A DNA stretch of 64,000 nucleotides from Dissulfurirhabdus thermomarina. GTDB lineage: Bacteria; Desulfobacterota; Dissulfuribacteria; Dissulfuribacterales; Dissulfurirhabdaceae. Where the stretch lies: positions 1 through 64,000 of the forward strand of contig NZ_JAATWC010000010.1 of NCBI RefSeq assembly GCF_012979235.1, given 5' to 3'. Under the pieces are notes generated by a model. It saw only the letters and a program-made list of their open reading frames with translations, ran no database searches and was not told where the DNA came from. Made by a program: the position numbers and the translations under genes. Shown here one piece after another: positions 28,106-36,812 of the stretch (the first letter of the stretch is position 1; every line of letters starts with the position of its first letter).

Positions 28106-29098
28106 ATGAAACCCGTCATCGGTTTCGCCTACGACCTTCGCAGCGACGCCCTGGCCGAAGGGCTCAGCCCTGAAGAAGCGGCGGAATTCGACTCCGCCGA
28201 GACCATCGACGCCATCGCCGCAGCCCTTGCCGGAAACGGCTTCGACGTCGACCGCATCGGCAACGGCCGGGCCCTGTGCGCCCGGCTCGCCCAGGGCCAT
28301 CGCTGGGACCTGGTCTTCAACATCGCCGAGGGCCGCGGCGGCCGGTGCCGCGAGGCGCAGGTCCCGGCGCTGCTGGAGCTTTTCTCGATCCCCTACACCT
28401 TTTCCGATCCGCTCACCTGCGCGCTCACCCTGGACAAGGAGATGGCCAAGCAGGTGATCAGGGCGGCAGGGCTTCCGACCCCCGCCTCCCGGGTGATCGC
28501 CTCCCTGGACGACCTCGACCCTCTTTCCCTGGGCTACCCCCTTTTCGCCAAGCCCCTTGCGGAAGGGACCGGGAAGGGGATCGACGGAGCGAGCCGGGTG
28601 GACGACGGCCGGGCGCTGGCCGCCGTCTGCGGTCGGCTGCTCGAGACCTTCCGCCAGCCGGTGCTGGTGGAGGAATATCTCCCCGGCCGGGAGTTCACCA
28701 CCTCCATCCTCGGCACCGGCAGGGAGGCCAGGGTCCTGGGGACCCTGGAAGTCCGCCTCCGCCCGGACGCCCCCGACGGCGACTACTCCTTCAAGGTCAA
28801 GGAGGAATGCGAACAGTACGTGGATTACCTCCTGGTCACCCATGATCCGGTCCTCCCCGCCGTCGAGGAACTGGCGCTTGCGTCCTACCGCGCCCTGCAG
28901 TGCCGCGACGCCGGCCGGGTGGACATCCGCCTCGACGCGGACGGCAACCCCGCCTTTCTCGAGATCAACCCCCTGCCCGGACTCCACCCCACCCACTCGG
29001 ATCTCCCCATGACCGCCACCGCCTGCGGCATGGAATACGGGGAACTCATCGGCGCCATCGTCGCCTCGGCGCGGAAGAGGCTCGGCCATGGCGGCTGA
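28106..29098 (+). CDS. ATP-grasp ligase, D-alanine-D-alanine ligase-like
   Basis: The 330-residue protein has the ATP-grasp fold. It has an N-terminal DLVFNIAEGRGGRCREAQVP region, the small loop GTGKGIDGASRV, the ATP-binding segment VLVEEYLPGREFTTSI and the metal/phosphate site FLEINPLPGLHPTHS, as in D-Ala-D-Ala ligases. Such enzymes join a carboxylate to an amine through an acyl phosphate. No mur or van genes are nearby, so cell-wall dipeptide synthesis is unlikely. An amino-acid conjugate of beta-lysine is a more plausible product. The ATG at 28106 is chosen because GGAG lies 5 bases upstream; an ATG at 28094 has no site. The 3' end overlaps the next gene by 11 bp. Confidence 0.85.
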   Translation: MKPVIGFAYDLRSDALAEGLSPEEAAEFDSAETIDAIAAALAGNGFDVDRIGNGRALCARLAQGHRWDLVFNIAEGRGGRCREAQVPALLELFSIPYTFSDPLTCALTLDKEMAKQVIRAAGLPTPASRVIASLDDLDPLSLGYPLFAKPLAEGTGKGIDGASRVDDGRALAAVCGRLLETFRQPVLVEEYLPGREFTTSILGTGREARVLGTLEVRLRPDAPDGDYSFKVKEECEQYVDYLLVTHDPVLPAVEELALASYRALQCRDAGRVDIRLDADGNPAFLEINPLPGLHPTHSDLPMTATACGMEYGELIGAIVASARKRLGHGG

Positions 29099-30620
29099 AC
29101 CGCTTCCCGGGGTCATCATCCTCTACAACCGACCCGGCGAGAACGCCCCCGAAAGCGACCGGGGCGTCCTCGACGAGGTGGAGGCCGTGGCCAGGGCGCT
29201 CGCCGGGAAGGGGTTTCGCGTGCGCACGGCGCCAGCCGACCGCCTCGAGGAGGTGCTGCCGCTGCTCCAGGCCGGCCAGGAGCCGGTGGTCTTCAACCTG
29301 GTGGAATCCTTTCCCGGCCGGCCGGAGGACGCCGTCCACGTGCCCTCCATCTGCCGGGCCCTGGGACGCGGCTGCACCGGTTCGGAGACCGCCTGCCTCG
29401 CCCTGACCCTGGACAAGGCCTGGACCCGCGGCGCCCTGGCCGAGGCCGGCATCCCCGTCCCCCCCGGGGTGGTGGTCCCTCCCGGCACCCAGGCGGACGG
29501 TGCCAGGCTGCCCCGAGGTCCCTTGCTGGTCAAGCCGGTCCGCGCCGACGCCAGCGAAGGCATCCGGGCCGACGAGTCGGTGGTGGACGGGCCCGGCCGG
29601 AGGCTGGACGATGCCATCGGCGCCGTCCACGAGCGTTTCGGCCAACCGGCGCTGGTGGAGGCGTTGGTGGGCGACCGGGAGCTGAACGTCTCGGTGGTGG
29701 ACCTGGGCGGGGGGCCGGTGGTGCTGCCCCTGGCGGAGATCGACTTCTCCCGCCTTCCCGAGGGAACCCCGCGGGTGGTGGACTACAGCGCCAAGTGGGA
29801 AGAAGACTCGTTCGCCTTCCACAACACCCCGCGGATCCTCCCCGCGCCCCTGGACGAAGGGACGGCCGCCCTGGTGCGGCGGACCGCCCTGGCCGCCTTT
29901 CGGGCGACCGGCGCCCGGGGATACGCCCGGGTGGACATGCGGCTCGAGAGTGCGACCGGCGCCCTCTTCGTCCTCGAAGTGAACGCCAACCCGGACATCT
30001 CGCCCGAGGCGGGGTTCGCCGCCGCCCTGGAGGCGGGCGAGATCCCTTACGCCGATTTCGTCGCCGCCATGGTGCGTACCTCGATGAAGGCCGCTCCGGG
30101 AAGCCTCCCGGCAGGGCACTCCGCCGCGCTCCCCACGGCGCCCCTCAGCTTGCGCGAGGCGGTGAAGGGCGACCAGGAGGCGGTGATGGATATCCTGTAC
30201 GAAGCCGGGGTGTTCCGGCCGGAGGAGTGCCTGGTGGGGCGCGAGGTGTTCGAGGATGCGATCAGCCGCGGGGCCGCCTCCGGCTACCATTCCCTGGTGG
30301 CCGAGGACGGGATCGGTGTCTGCGGCTGGATCTGCCACGGTCCCACCCCCTGCACCGTGGGCACCCATGACGTCTACTGGCTGGTCACCGCCCGGCGCGC
30401 CCGGCGTCGCGGCGTGGCCTCGGCGCTCCTGGCGGAGGCGGAACGGCGGATCGCCGGCCAGGGAGGCCGGCTGGTGGTGGTGGAGACATCGAGCAGCCCG
30501 CCCTACGCCCCGGCGCGCGCCTTCTACCTGGCCCACGGATTCAGGGAGGAGGCGCTGGTCCGCGATTTCTATCTCGCCGGCGACCACCGGGTGATCCTGA
30601 CCAAACGGCTCTCCCCATGA
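29088..30620 (+). CDS. ATP-grasp ligase fused to a GNAT acetyltransferase
   Basis: The 510-residue fusion begins with a D-Ala-D-Ala-ligase-like ATP-grasp domain (about 1-335, with LLVKPVRADASEGIRADE, ALVEALVGDRELNVSV and FVLEVNANPDISPEAG). It ends with a GNAT domain (about 350-510, with VTARRARRRGVASALLAEAE). The order is the reverse of the GNAT-ATP-grasp fusion known from N-acetylglutaminylglutamine amide synthesis, but the logic is the same: ligate two amino acids and acetylate one end. Together with the preceding ATP-grasp enzyme it suggests two ligation steps or alternative partners. The start overlaps the upstream gene and the stop overlaps the permease gene by 4 bp. Confidence 0.85.
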   Translation: MAAEPLPGVIILYNRPGENAPESDRGVLDEVEAVARALAGKGFRVRTAPADRLEEVLPLLQAGQEPVVFNLVESFPGRPEDAVHVPSICRALGRGCTGSETACLALTLDKAWTRGALAEAGIPVPPGVVVPPGTQADGARLPRGPLLVKPVRADASEGIRADESVVDGPGRRLDDAIGAVHERFGQPALVEALVGDRELNVSVVDLGGGPVVLPLAEIDFSRLPEGTPRVVDYSAKWEEDSFAFHNTPRILPAPLDEGTAALVRRTALAAFRATGARGYARVDMRLESATGALFVLEVNANPDISPEAGFAAALEAGEIPYADFVAAMVRTSMKAAPGSLPAGHSAALPTAPLSLREAVKGDQEAVMDILYEAGVFRPEECLVGREVFEDAISRGAASGYHSLVAEDGIGVCGWICHGPTPCTVGTHDVYWLVTARRARRRGVASALLAEAERRIAGQGGRLVVVETSSSPPYAPARAFYLAHGFREEALVRDFYLAGDHRVILTKRLSP

Positions 30621-31849
30621 CCTCCGTGACCGGACCGCTGGAGGCCTGGGTCTTCGGCCTCGTCTACCTGGGGATGATGGCGGGCAGGTTCCCCAGGCTG
30701 CGGCTCGACCGCACCGGCATCGCCCTCCTGGGCGCCATCGTCCTGGTGGCCTCCGGCCGGACCACCCTCGGGCAGGCGGTCACGGCGGTGGACATCCCCA
30801 CCGTCTCCCTGCTGTTCGCCATGATGGTGGTTTCGGCCCAGCTCCGCCTGGGCGGCTTCTACGCCTTCTGCGCCCGGAAGACCGCGGAGCTCCGCCTCGC
30901 GCCGCCGTTGTGGCTCGCCGCGGTGATCTTCCTGGCCGGCATCCTTTCCGCGGTCTTCAGCAACGACATCATCTGCCTCGCCATGGCGCCGGTGCTCATC
31001 GACGGCTGCCGCAAGCAACGGCTCGACCCGCTTCCCTTCCTCCTCGCCCTGGCCTGCGCCGCCAACATCGGCTCCGCCGCCACCCTGATCGGCAACCCCC
31101 AGAACATGCTGATCGGCCAGAGCTTCCGGCTGGATTTCGTGGCCTTCGCCGAGGCGGCATCGCTGCCGGCCGCGGCCGGCCTTCTGATCACCTGGGGGGT
31201 GATCGTCTTCCAGTTCCGCGGCCGCTGGGAAGAGACGCCCGGAAAGAGCGTTCCGGAAACCGCGGCGGCGGGGATCCCGCCTCTCGACCTCGAGCAGACC
31301 TTCAAGGGGCTCCTGGTCGCCTCGGTCCTCTTCGCCCTCTTCCTCTTCTCCGGCATCCCCAGGGAGATCGCCGCCCTCGGCGGCGCCGGGGTGCTCCTCG
31401 CCAGCCGCAGGGTCTACTCGAGGGACATGCTCAACCTCGTCGATTGGCAGCTCCTGGTCCTGTTCATCGGCCTCTTCGTGGTGAACCACGCCTTCGAGCA
31501 GACCGGTCTTCCCGCCCGGGCGCTGGCAGGGCTCCAGGGGCTCGGCGCGGATCCCTCCCGGCCGGGGTGGCTCTTCGCGGTCACCGTCCTCTTGAGCAAC
31601 GCCGTCTCCAACGTCCCGGCGGTGATGCTCCTCATACCCGCGGCCACCGATCCGGCGGCGCCGCTGATCCTCGCCGTGGCCAGCACCCTGGCGGGCAACC
31701 TCCTGCTCGTGGGCAGCATCGCCAACATCATCGTCGCCGACGCGGCCGCGCGTTCCGGGGTCGCCTTCACCTACCGGAACCACGCCCGCACCGGCGTTCC
31801 GGTCACCCTCCTGACCCTGGCCGTGACGGCCTTGTTCCTGTCGGCGTGA
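30617..31849 (+). CDS. SLC13/ArsB-NhaD-superfamily membrane permease
   Basis: The 410-residue protein has about ten to twelve hydrophobic segments and the repeated inner motifs of the ion-transporter superfamily: FSNDIICLAMAPVL, NIGSAATLIGNPQNMLIG in the first half and LLSNAVSNVPAVMLL, NLLLVGSIANIIVAD in the second. Members move dicarboxylates, arsenite or sodium/protons. As the last gene of the kamA operon it may import or export the operon product or a counter-ion. The 4-bp overlap (ATGA) with the ATP-grasp-GNAT gene shows tight coupling. Substrate not assignable. Confidence 0.82.
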   Translation: MTSVTGPLEAWVFGLVYLGMMAGRFPRLRLDRTGIALLGAIVLVASGRTTLGQAVTAVDIPTVSLLFAMMVVSAQLRLGGFYAFCARKTAELRLAPPLWLAAVIFLAGILSAVFSNDIICLAMAPVLIDGCRKQRLDPLPFLLALACAANIGSAATLIGNPQNMLIGQSFRLDFVAFAEAASLPAAAGLLITWGVIVFQFRGRWEETPGKSVPETAAAGIPPLDLEQTFKGLLVASVLFALFLFSGIPREIAALGGAGVLLASRRVYSRDMLNLVDWQLLVLFIGLFVVNHAFEQTGLPARALAGLQGLGADPSRPGWLFAVTVLLSNAVSNVPAVMLLIPAATDPAAPLILAVASTLAGNLLLVGSIANIIVADAAARSGVAFTYRNHARTGVPVTLLTLAVTALFLSA

Positions 31850-31936
31850 TCCCCGGGGATGCCCCCGAGGTCCCTCGGCGCCGGAACGCGGCGCGTCCCT
31901 TCCGCCGCACCGTGGGTGAGGCGGCGCCATCGACTT

Positions 31937-31964
31937 TTAACCCGCCCCTAACCGTTCTCTTACA
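31937..31964 (+). promoter_or_regulatory. Putative PhoB operator before the porin gene
   Basis: TTAACC, CTAACC and CTTACA start at 31937, 31948 and 31959, an exact 11-bp period. That is the spacing of Pho-box direct repeats. A closely similar pair precedes pstS. Confidence 0.7.
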
Positions 31965-31993
31965 AGGGCCCGCTAGGCTCGTCCTGAAACTCG

Positions 31994-32009
31994 GGGTGCC
32001 GAGGCACCC
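31994..32009 (+). promoter_or_regulatory. 5' leader hairpin of the porin mRNA
   Basis: GGGTGC-CGAG-GCACCC forms a 6-bp stem directly before the GAGGAGGG ribosome binding site. The same hairpin-plus-site module precedes pstS (33394-33410). Confidence 0.55.
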
Positions 32010-32029
32010 GGGAGAGGAGGGACGACACC

Positions 32030-33322
32030 ATGCGCGATCCGAAACCCCGATTCCCCAAGTGGCTCCCGGGCATGCTCGCCCTGGCCCTGGCCCTGGCCGT
32101 GCTCGCGGCCGCCGCGGCGCCGGCGCGGGCGGCGGACGATGCCCTGGTCGATACCCTGGTCCGCAAGGGGGTCCTCACCCCCTCCGAGGCGGCCCGCATC
32201 CGCGGCGAGGCCGAAGCGGCGCCGCCGGCCGAGCTCCCGCCCGCCCTCCAGGGGCTCAAGGTGGGGGTCCTGGCCTACCTGGACTACGCCGCCGGCGAGG
32301 CCGCGGCCCCGGCGGACGCCTCGACGAGCTTCAACCGCTTCACCCTCACCCGCGGCTACCTCACCGTGCAGAAGACCCTCGCCCCCTGGCTCGGCGCCCG
32401 GATCACCACCGACATCCACCGGGACGCCGATGAAGACTGGAAGGTTCGCCTCAAGTACCTCTACGCCGAGATCCGGCCCGGCGACCTCGGCCCCCTCACC
32501 GGGCTCAAGCTCGAGATCGGCCAGGGCCACATCCCCTGGCTCGACTTCGAGGAGCACGTCAACCCGTACCGGTGCCAGGGGACCATGGCCGTCGAGCGGG
32601 CCGGGATCTTCAACTCCGCCGACATCGGCGTGAGCCTCCGGGGCGGGTTCCTCGGCCGCCTCGCCGGCGCCGCCCGGCGCACCGGCAACCCCCACTACGA
32701 CGGCCGGTACGGGAGCTGGCACGTCGGCGTCTACAACGGCTCCGGCTACCACGCCTCGGAGAAGAACGGGAACAAGGTGCTGGAGGGCCGCTTCACGCTG
32801 CGGCCGCTGCCGGACCTCGTCCCGGGGTTCCAGCTGAGCTACCTCGGGATCCGCGGCGAGGGCAACACCGCCTTCGTCCCCACGGGCGGGTACCCGGACT
32901 ACGCCGTGCACCTCGGCATGGCGAGCTTCGAGCACCCGTGGGTGATCGCCACGGCCCAGGTCTTCACCACCGAGGGCAACGCCCAGGGCACCTACGTGGA
33001 CGCCCTGGGCCGGGCCCTGGACACCGGGGGCTATTCCTTCTTCTGCCGGGTGGCCATGCCGGTGCCCGGCCGGCGCCTGGCCCTCCTCGGCCGCTTCGAC
33101 CACTTCGACGCCGACACCGACGGCCGGGTGGCCCGCGACGCCGGCTACGACATGTGGATCGCCGGCCTCTCCTACGACTTCCACAAGGGGAACATGCTGC
33201 TCCTGGCCTGGGAGGCCACGGACTACGGGCGGGACAGCGGCGGGAAGGGAAAGGCCCCGGTCCCCGGAAACCGCCTGGGCGACGAGCACAAGGTGCAGGC
33301 GGTCTGGCAGGTGAAGTTCTGA
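32030..33322 (+). CDS. Outer-membrane porin, probably phosphate-selective (OprO/OprP-like)
   Basis: The 430-residue protein has a signal peptide (about 1-35, ending AAPARAAD), a short N-terminal segment (LVDTLVRKGVLTPSEAARIR) typical of porin-like proteins, and a beta-barrel of about 16 strands ending in a terminal Phe (VWQVKF). Such porins let anions cross the outer membrane. The upstream 11-bp direct repeats and the pstS operon 106 bp downstream point to phosphate uptake under phosphate limitation. No basic arginine ladder was traced, so selectivity is inferred from context. Confidence 0.82.
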   Translation: MRDPKPRFPKWLPGMLALALALAVLAAAAAPARAADDALVDTLVRKGVLTPSEAARIRGEAEAAPPAELPPALQGLKVGVLAYLDYAAGEAAAPADASTSFNRFTLTRGYLTVQKTLAPWLGARITTDIHRDADEDWKVRLKYLYAEIRPGDLGPLTGLKLEIGQGHIPWLDFEEHVNPYRCQGTMAVERAGIFNSADIGVSLRGGFLGRLAGAARRTGNPHYDGRYGSWHVGVYNGSGYHASEKNGNKVLEGRFTLRPLPDLVPGFQLSYLGIRGEGNTAFVPTGGYPDYAVHLGMASFEHPWVIATAQVFTTEGNAQGTYVDALGRALDTGGYSFFCRVAMPVPGRRLALLGRFDHFDADTDGRVARDAGYDMWIAGLSYDFHKGNMLLLAWEATDYGRDSGGKGKAPVPGNRLGDEHKVQAVWQVKF

Positions 33323-33358
33323 TGACGTCGCCGTCCCTTGCGCGAATCTCATCCCGGC

Positions 33359-33375
33359 CTAACACGATCCTAACA
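33359..33375 (+). promoter_or_regulatory. Putative PhoB operator before pstS
   Basis: CTAACA occurs at 33359 and again at 33370, an 11-bp direct repeat. TATCTA at 33381 could be the -10 element. The site matches the layout before the porin gene. Confidence 0.75.
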
Positions 33376-33393
33376 ATCGATATCTAGAAACGA

Positions 33394-33410
33394 GGGTGCC
33401 GTCGGTACCC
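33394..33410 (+). promoter_or_regulatory. 5' leader hairpin of the pst mRNA
   Basis: GGGTGCC-GTC-GGTACCC pairs over 7 bp including one G-U pair, just before GGAAGGGAGGG and the pstS ATG. Loop and one pair differ from the porin leader while the stem is kept. Confidence 0.55.
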
Positions 33411-33428
33411 GGAAGGGAGGGAAGACCC

Positions 33429-34292
33429 ATGAAGAGGCATATCCCGACACTGTTCCTGCTGGCCGCCGCGGCCGCGCTCCTCGCCGCGGCCGCCGGTCCC
33501 GCCCGCGCGGGGCAGGAGGCCCGCTACCTCACGGTGAAGGGCTCCGACACCATGGTGCACCTTGCCAGCACCTGGGCCGAGGCCTTCATGAAGGCCCACC
33601 CGGGCGTGGAGGTCTCGGTCACGGGCGGGGGCTCGGGCACGGGGATCGCCGCGCTCCTGAACGGCACCACAGACATCTGCGCGGCCTCGCGCGCCATCCG
33701 GCCCCGGGAACTCCAGCTGGCCGCCCGGCGCGGGATCCAGCCCGTGGCCACCGTGGTGGCCCGGGACGCCATCGCCGTGGTGGTGAACCCGGCGAACCCC
33801 GTCTCCACCCTCACCCTGGAGCAGCTTCGGAAGATCTTCACCGGGGCCGTGACCCGCTGGAACCAGGTGGGCGGCCCCGACGCCCCCATCCTCGTCCTCT
33901 CCCGCGACAACAGCTCCGGGACCTTCGTCTTCTTCCTGGAGCACGTCCTCCAGAAGGAGGACTACACCCCCCGGGCCCGGTTCATGCCCGCCACCTCGGC
34001 CATCGTCCAGGCCGCGGCGGCCGACCGCTGGGCCATCGGCTACGTGGGCCTGGGCTACGCGGTGGAGGCCAAGGGGCGGGTGAAGACCGTGCGCATCCGG
34101 AAGGACGCGGCCGCCCCGGCGGTGGCGCCCTCCGAGGCCGCCGTGCGCGACGGGAGCTACCCCATCGCCCGCCCGCTCCGCTTCTACACCAACGGGGCGC
34201 CCCGGGGCCTGGCCAAGGCCTTCGTGGACTTCTGCCTGGGGCCCGAGGGCCAGCGGATCGTCCGCGAGACGGGGTACGTGCCGGTCCGGTAG
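33429..34292 (+). CDS. pstS: Phosphate ABC transporter substrate-binding protein PstS
   Basis: The 287-residue periplasmic protein binds phosphate and delivers it to PstCA. It has a signal peptide (about 1-28, ending GPARAGQ), a TVKGSDTMVHLASTWAEAF phosphate-loop region, SVTGGGSGTGIAAL and SRDNSSGTFVFFLE, the usual PstS phosphate contacts. It is the shorter PstS type (about 270-290 residues). ATG 33429 follows GGAAGGGAGGG; an earlier ATG is inside the leader hairpin region. First gene of pstSCAB-phoU, under a predicted PhoB box. Confidence 0.94.
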   Translation: MKRHIPTLFLLAAAAALLAAAAGPARAGQEARYLTVKGSDTMVHLASTWAEAFMKAHPGVEVSVTGGGSGTGIAALLNGTTDICAASRAIRPRELQLAARRGIQPVATVVARDAIAVVVNPANPVSTLTLEQLRKIFTGAVTRWNQVGGPDAPILVLSRDNSSGTFVFFLEHVLQKEDYTPRARFMPATSAIVQAAAADRWAIGYVGLGYAVEAKGRVKTVRIRKDAAAPAVAPSEAAVRDGSYPIARPLRFYTNGAPRGLAKAFVDFCLGPEGQRIVRETGYVPVR

Positions 34293-34299
34293 GGGGGCG

Positions 34300-35166
34300 A
34301 TGTTCCGGGAAAGGGCCATCCACCTCCTGCTGCTCGCGGCGGCCTCCACCAGCATCCTGGTGGTGGCGCTCATCTTCGTCTTCCTCGGCAAGGAGGCCCT
34401 CCCGTTCCTCAAAGAGCCGGGGCTCGGGGCGCTCCTCGACACCCGCTGGGCCCCGGTCTCCTTCGTCCGGGAACGCTACGGCCTGGCCCCCCTGGCGGCG
34501 GGCTCCACGCTGGTGACGGCGCTCGCCACGGTCTTCAGCGTGCCCTTCTCCGTCTTCGGGGCCGTCTACATCGCCGAGGTGGCCCGGCCCGCCGAGCGCG
34601 AGTTCCTGAAGCCCTTCATCGAGATCCTGGCCTCCATCCCCTCGGTGGTGCTGGGCTTCTTCGGCCTGGTGGTGGTGGCGCCCCTGGTGAAGCGGGCCTT
34701 CGGGCTCTACACGGGGCTCAACGCCCTGACCGGCGCCCTGCTGCTGGCCCTCATGGCGGTGCCCACCATCATCTCCATCTCCGAGGACGCCATCAACAGC
34801 GTGCCCCGCTCGTACAAGCAGGCCTCGCTGGCCCTGGGGGCGAGCCCCTTCCAGACCATCTGGCGGGTCACGGTGCCGGCGGCGCTGCCGGGCATCATCG
34901 CCGCGGTGATGCTGGGCATGGGGCGCATCGTCGGCGAGACCATGGCGGTCATGATGGTCACCGGCAACTCCCCCATCATCACCTTCTCGCCCCTGGACCC
35001 GGTCCGCACCATGACCGCCACCATCGCGGCGGAGATGGGGGAGGTGCCCTTCGGGAGCGACCACTACCGGGCCCTCTTCTGCGTGGGCGTGGTGCTGCTC
35101 GCCGCCACCTTCGCCATCAACCTGGTGGCCCAGCGGGTCCTCAAGCGCTACGGGATGATGAAATGA
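34300..35166 (+). CDS. pstC: Phosphate ABC transporter permease PstC
   Basis: The 288-residue inner-membrane permease has about six transmembrane helices. The ABC-permease coupling loop EDAINSVPRSYKQASLALGA is visible at about 165 (EDAINSVPRSYKQASLALGA spans 20 residues). The PstC hallmark ASIPSVVLGFFGLVVVAPLV precedes it. It pairs with PstA to form the channel. It lies 7 bp after pstS and overlaps pstA by 4 bp. Confidence 0.94.
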   Translation: MFRERAIHLLLLAAASTSILVVALIFVFLGKEALPFLKEPGLGALLDTRWAPVSFVRERYGLAPLAAGSTLVTALATVFSVPFSVFGAVYIAEVARPAEREFLKPFIEILASIPSVVLGFFGLVVVAPLVKRAFGLYTGLNALTGALLLALMAVPTIISISEDAINSVPRSYKQASLALGASPFQTIWRVTVPAALPGIIAAVMLGMGRIVGETMAVMMVTGNSPIITFSPLDPVRTMTATIAAEMGEVPFGSDHYRALFCVGVVLLAATFAINLVAQRVLKRYGMMK

Positions 35167-36014
35167 GGCGGGAACACCTCGAGCGCGCGGGCTTCTGGGG
35201 CCTCCGCCTGGTCACCTACCTCATCGTGGCCGTGGTGGGCTACATCCTCTTCGACGTGATCCGGCACGGGCTGCCGGTGATGAGCTGGGAGTTCGTGACC
35301 GGCTTCCCCCGCCGGAGCGGCGCGGAGGGCGGGATCCTCCCCGCCATCGTGGGTACCCTCTGCCTCTCGGCGGGCACCATCGCGGCGGCGCTCCCCCTGG
35401 GCATCGGGGCCGCGGTGTACCTTTCGGAGTACGCCCGGCAGGGGCGCTTCACCCGGCTCGTGCGGCTGGCCGTGGTGACCCTGGCCGGCGTCCCCTCCAT
35501 CGTCTTCGGCCTCTTCGGCCTGGGCCTCTTCGTGATCTTCCTGGATTTCGGCGCCTCCATCCTGGCCGGCAGCCTGACCCTGGCCTGCATGGTGCTGCCG
35601 ACCATCGTGGTGGCCAGCGAGGAGGCCCTCCAGGCGGTCCCGAAGGGGCTCCGGGAGGCGAGCCTGGCCCTGGGCGCCACCAAGTGGCAGACCATCCGGA
35701 CCAACGTCCTGCCCTACGCCGTCTCGGGGATGATCACCGGCTCCATCCTGGCCATCGGCCGCGCGGCCGGCGAGACGGCGCCCATCCTGCTCACCGTGGC
35801 GGCCTTCTACCTCCCGCAGCTGCCGAAGTCCGTCTTTGACCAGGTGATGGCGCTGCCGTACCATCTCTACGTGCTGGCCACCCAACACCCGGAGGCCGAG
35901 AAGGTGCTCCCCATGCAGTACGGGACGGCCTTCGTGCTGCTCGTCCTGGTGCTCGGCATGAGCCTCGGGGCGGTGCTGCTCCGCCTCCACTACCGGAAAA
36001 GATACCGATGGTAG
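35163..36014 (+). CDS. pstA: Phosphate ABC transporter permease PstA
   Basis: The 283-residue permease has about six transmembrane helices and the coupling loop [20 protein letters not shown] at about 155. The preceding [20 protein letters not shown] is the PstA counterpart of the PstC signature. It forms the phosphate channel with PstC and contacts PstB. The start overlaps pstC (ATGA) and the stop overlaps pstB by 7 bp. Confidence 0.94.
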   Translation: MRREHLERAGFWGLRLVTYLIVAVVGYILFDVIRHGLPVMSWEFVTGFPRRSGAEGGILPAIVGTLCLSAGTIAAALPLGIGAAVYLSEYARQGRFTRLVRLAVVTLAGVPSIVFGLFGLGLFVIFLDFGASILAGSLTLACMVLPTIVVASEEALQAVPKGLREASLALGATKWQTIRTNVLPYAVSGMITGSILAIGRAAGETAPILLTVAAFYLPQLPKSVFDQVMALPYHLYVLATQHPEAEKVLPMQYGTAFVLLVLVLGMSLGAVLLRLHYRKRYRW

Positions 36015-36793
36015 CGCGACGCATCCGCCGGCCGTCCGGCGAGATCAAGATCCAGGTCCGGGGCCTCAACTTCTACTACGGGGCCACCCAGGCCCTCTTC
36101 GGCATCGACATGGACGTCGAGGCCCGGCGGGTGACCGCCCTCATCGGGCCCTCCGGGTGCGGAAAATCCACCTTCCTCCGCACCCTGGACCGCATGAACG
36201 ACATCGTGGACGGGGCCCGGGTGGAGGGCCGGGTCCTGATCGACGGGGAGGACATCTACGCCCCGGGAACCGACGTGGTGCGGCTCAGGAAGCGCGTGGG
36301 CATGGTCTTCCAGAAGTCCAACCCCTTCCCCAAGTCCATCTTCGACAACGTGGCCTACGGTCCCCGGATCCACGGGGTGCGGAACCGCCGCCAGCTGGCC
36401 GAGATCGTGGAGCGGAGCCTCGTCCGGGCCGGGCTCTGGGACGAGGTCAAGGACCGGCTCGACGCCAACGCCATGGGCCTTTCCGGCGGGCAGCAGCAGC
36501 GGCTCTGCATCGCCCGGGCCCTGGCGGTGGGGCCGGAGATCCTCCTCATGGACGAGCCGGCCTCGGCCCTGGACCCCCGCTCCACGGCGCGGGTGGAGGA
36601 GCTCATCGGGGAACTGCGCGCCGACTACACCATCGTCATCGTCACCCACAACATGCAGCAGGCGGCCCGGGTCTCGGACTACACCGCCTTCTTCTACGAG
36701 GGCCGCCTGGTGGAGTTCGGCGCCACGGAGCAGATCTTCACCAATCCTTCCAAGAAACAGACCGAGGACTACATCACCGGGCGGTTCGGGTAA
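36008..36793 (+). CDS. pstB: Phosphate ABC transporter ATP-binding protein PstB
   Basis: The 261-residue ATPase powers phosphate import. Walker A is GPSGCGKST, the PstB-specific [17 protein letters not shown] follows, the signature is LSGGQQQR and Walker B is [13 protein letters not shown]. The C-terminus [12 protein letters not shown] is the normal PstB ending. Length matches the family. It overlaps pstA and is 19 bp before phoU. Confidence 0.96.
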   Translation: MVARRIRRPSGEIKIQVRGLNFYYGATQALFGIDMDVEARRVTALIGPSGCGKSTFLRTLDRMNDIVDGARVEGRVLIDGEDIYAPGTDVVRLRKRVGMVFQKSNPFPKSIFDNVAYGPRIHGVRNRRQLAEIVERSLVRAGLWDEVKDRLDANAMGLSGGQQQRLCIARALAVGPEILLMDEPASALDPRSTARVEELIGELRADYTIVIVTHNMQQAARVSDYTAFFYEGRLVEFGATEQIFTNPSKKQTEDYITGRFG

Positions 36794-36812
36794 GGCGAAC
36801 CGGGAGGCCCCC

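Noticed and set aside
28106-29098. The ATP-grasp gene as a cell-wall D-Ala-D-Ala ligase (ddl).
   Set aside because: No mur or fts genes are near, and a second related ligase and lysine aminomutase are in the same operon.
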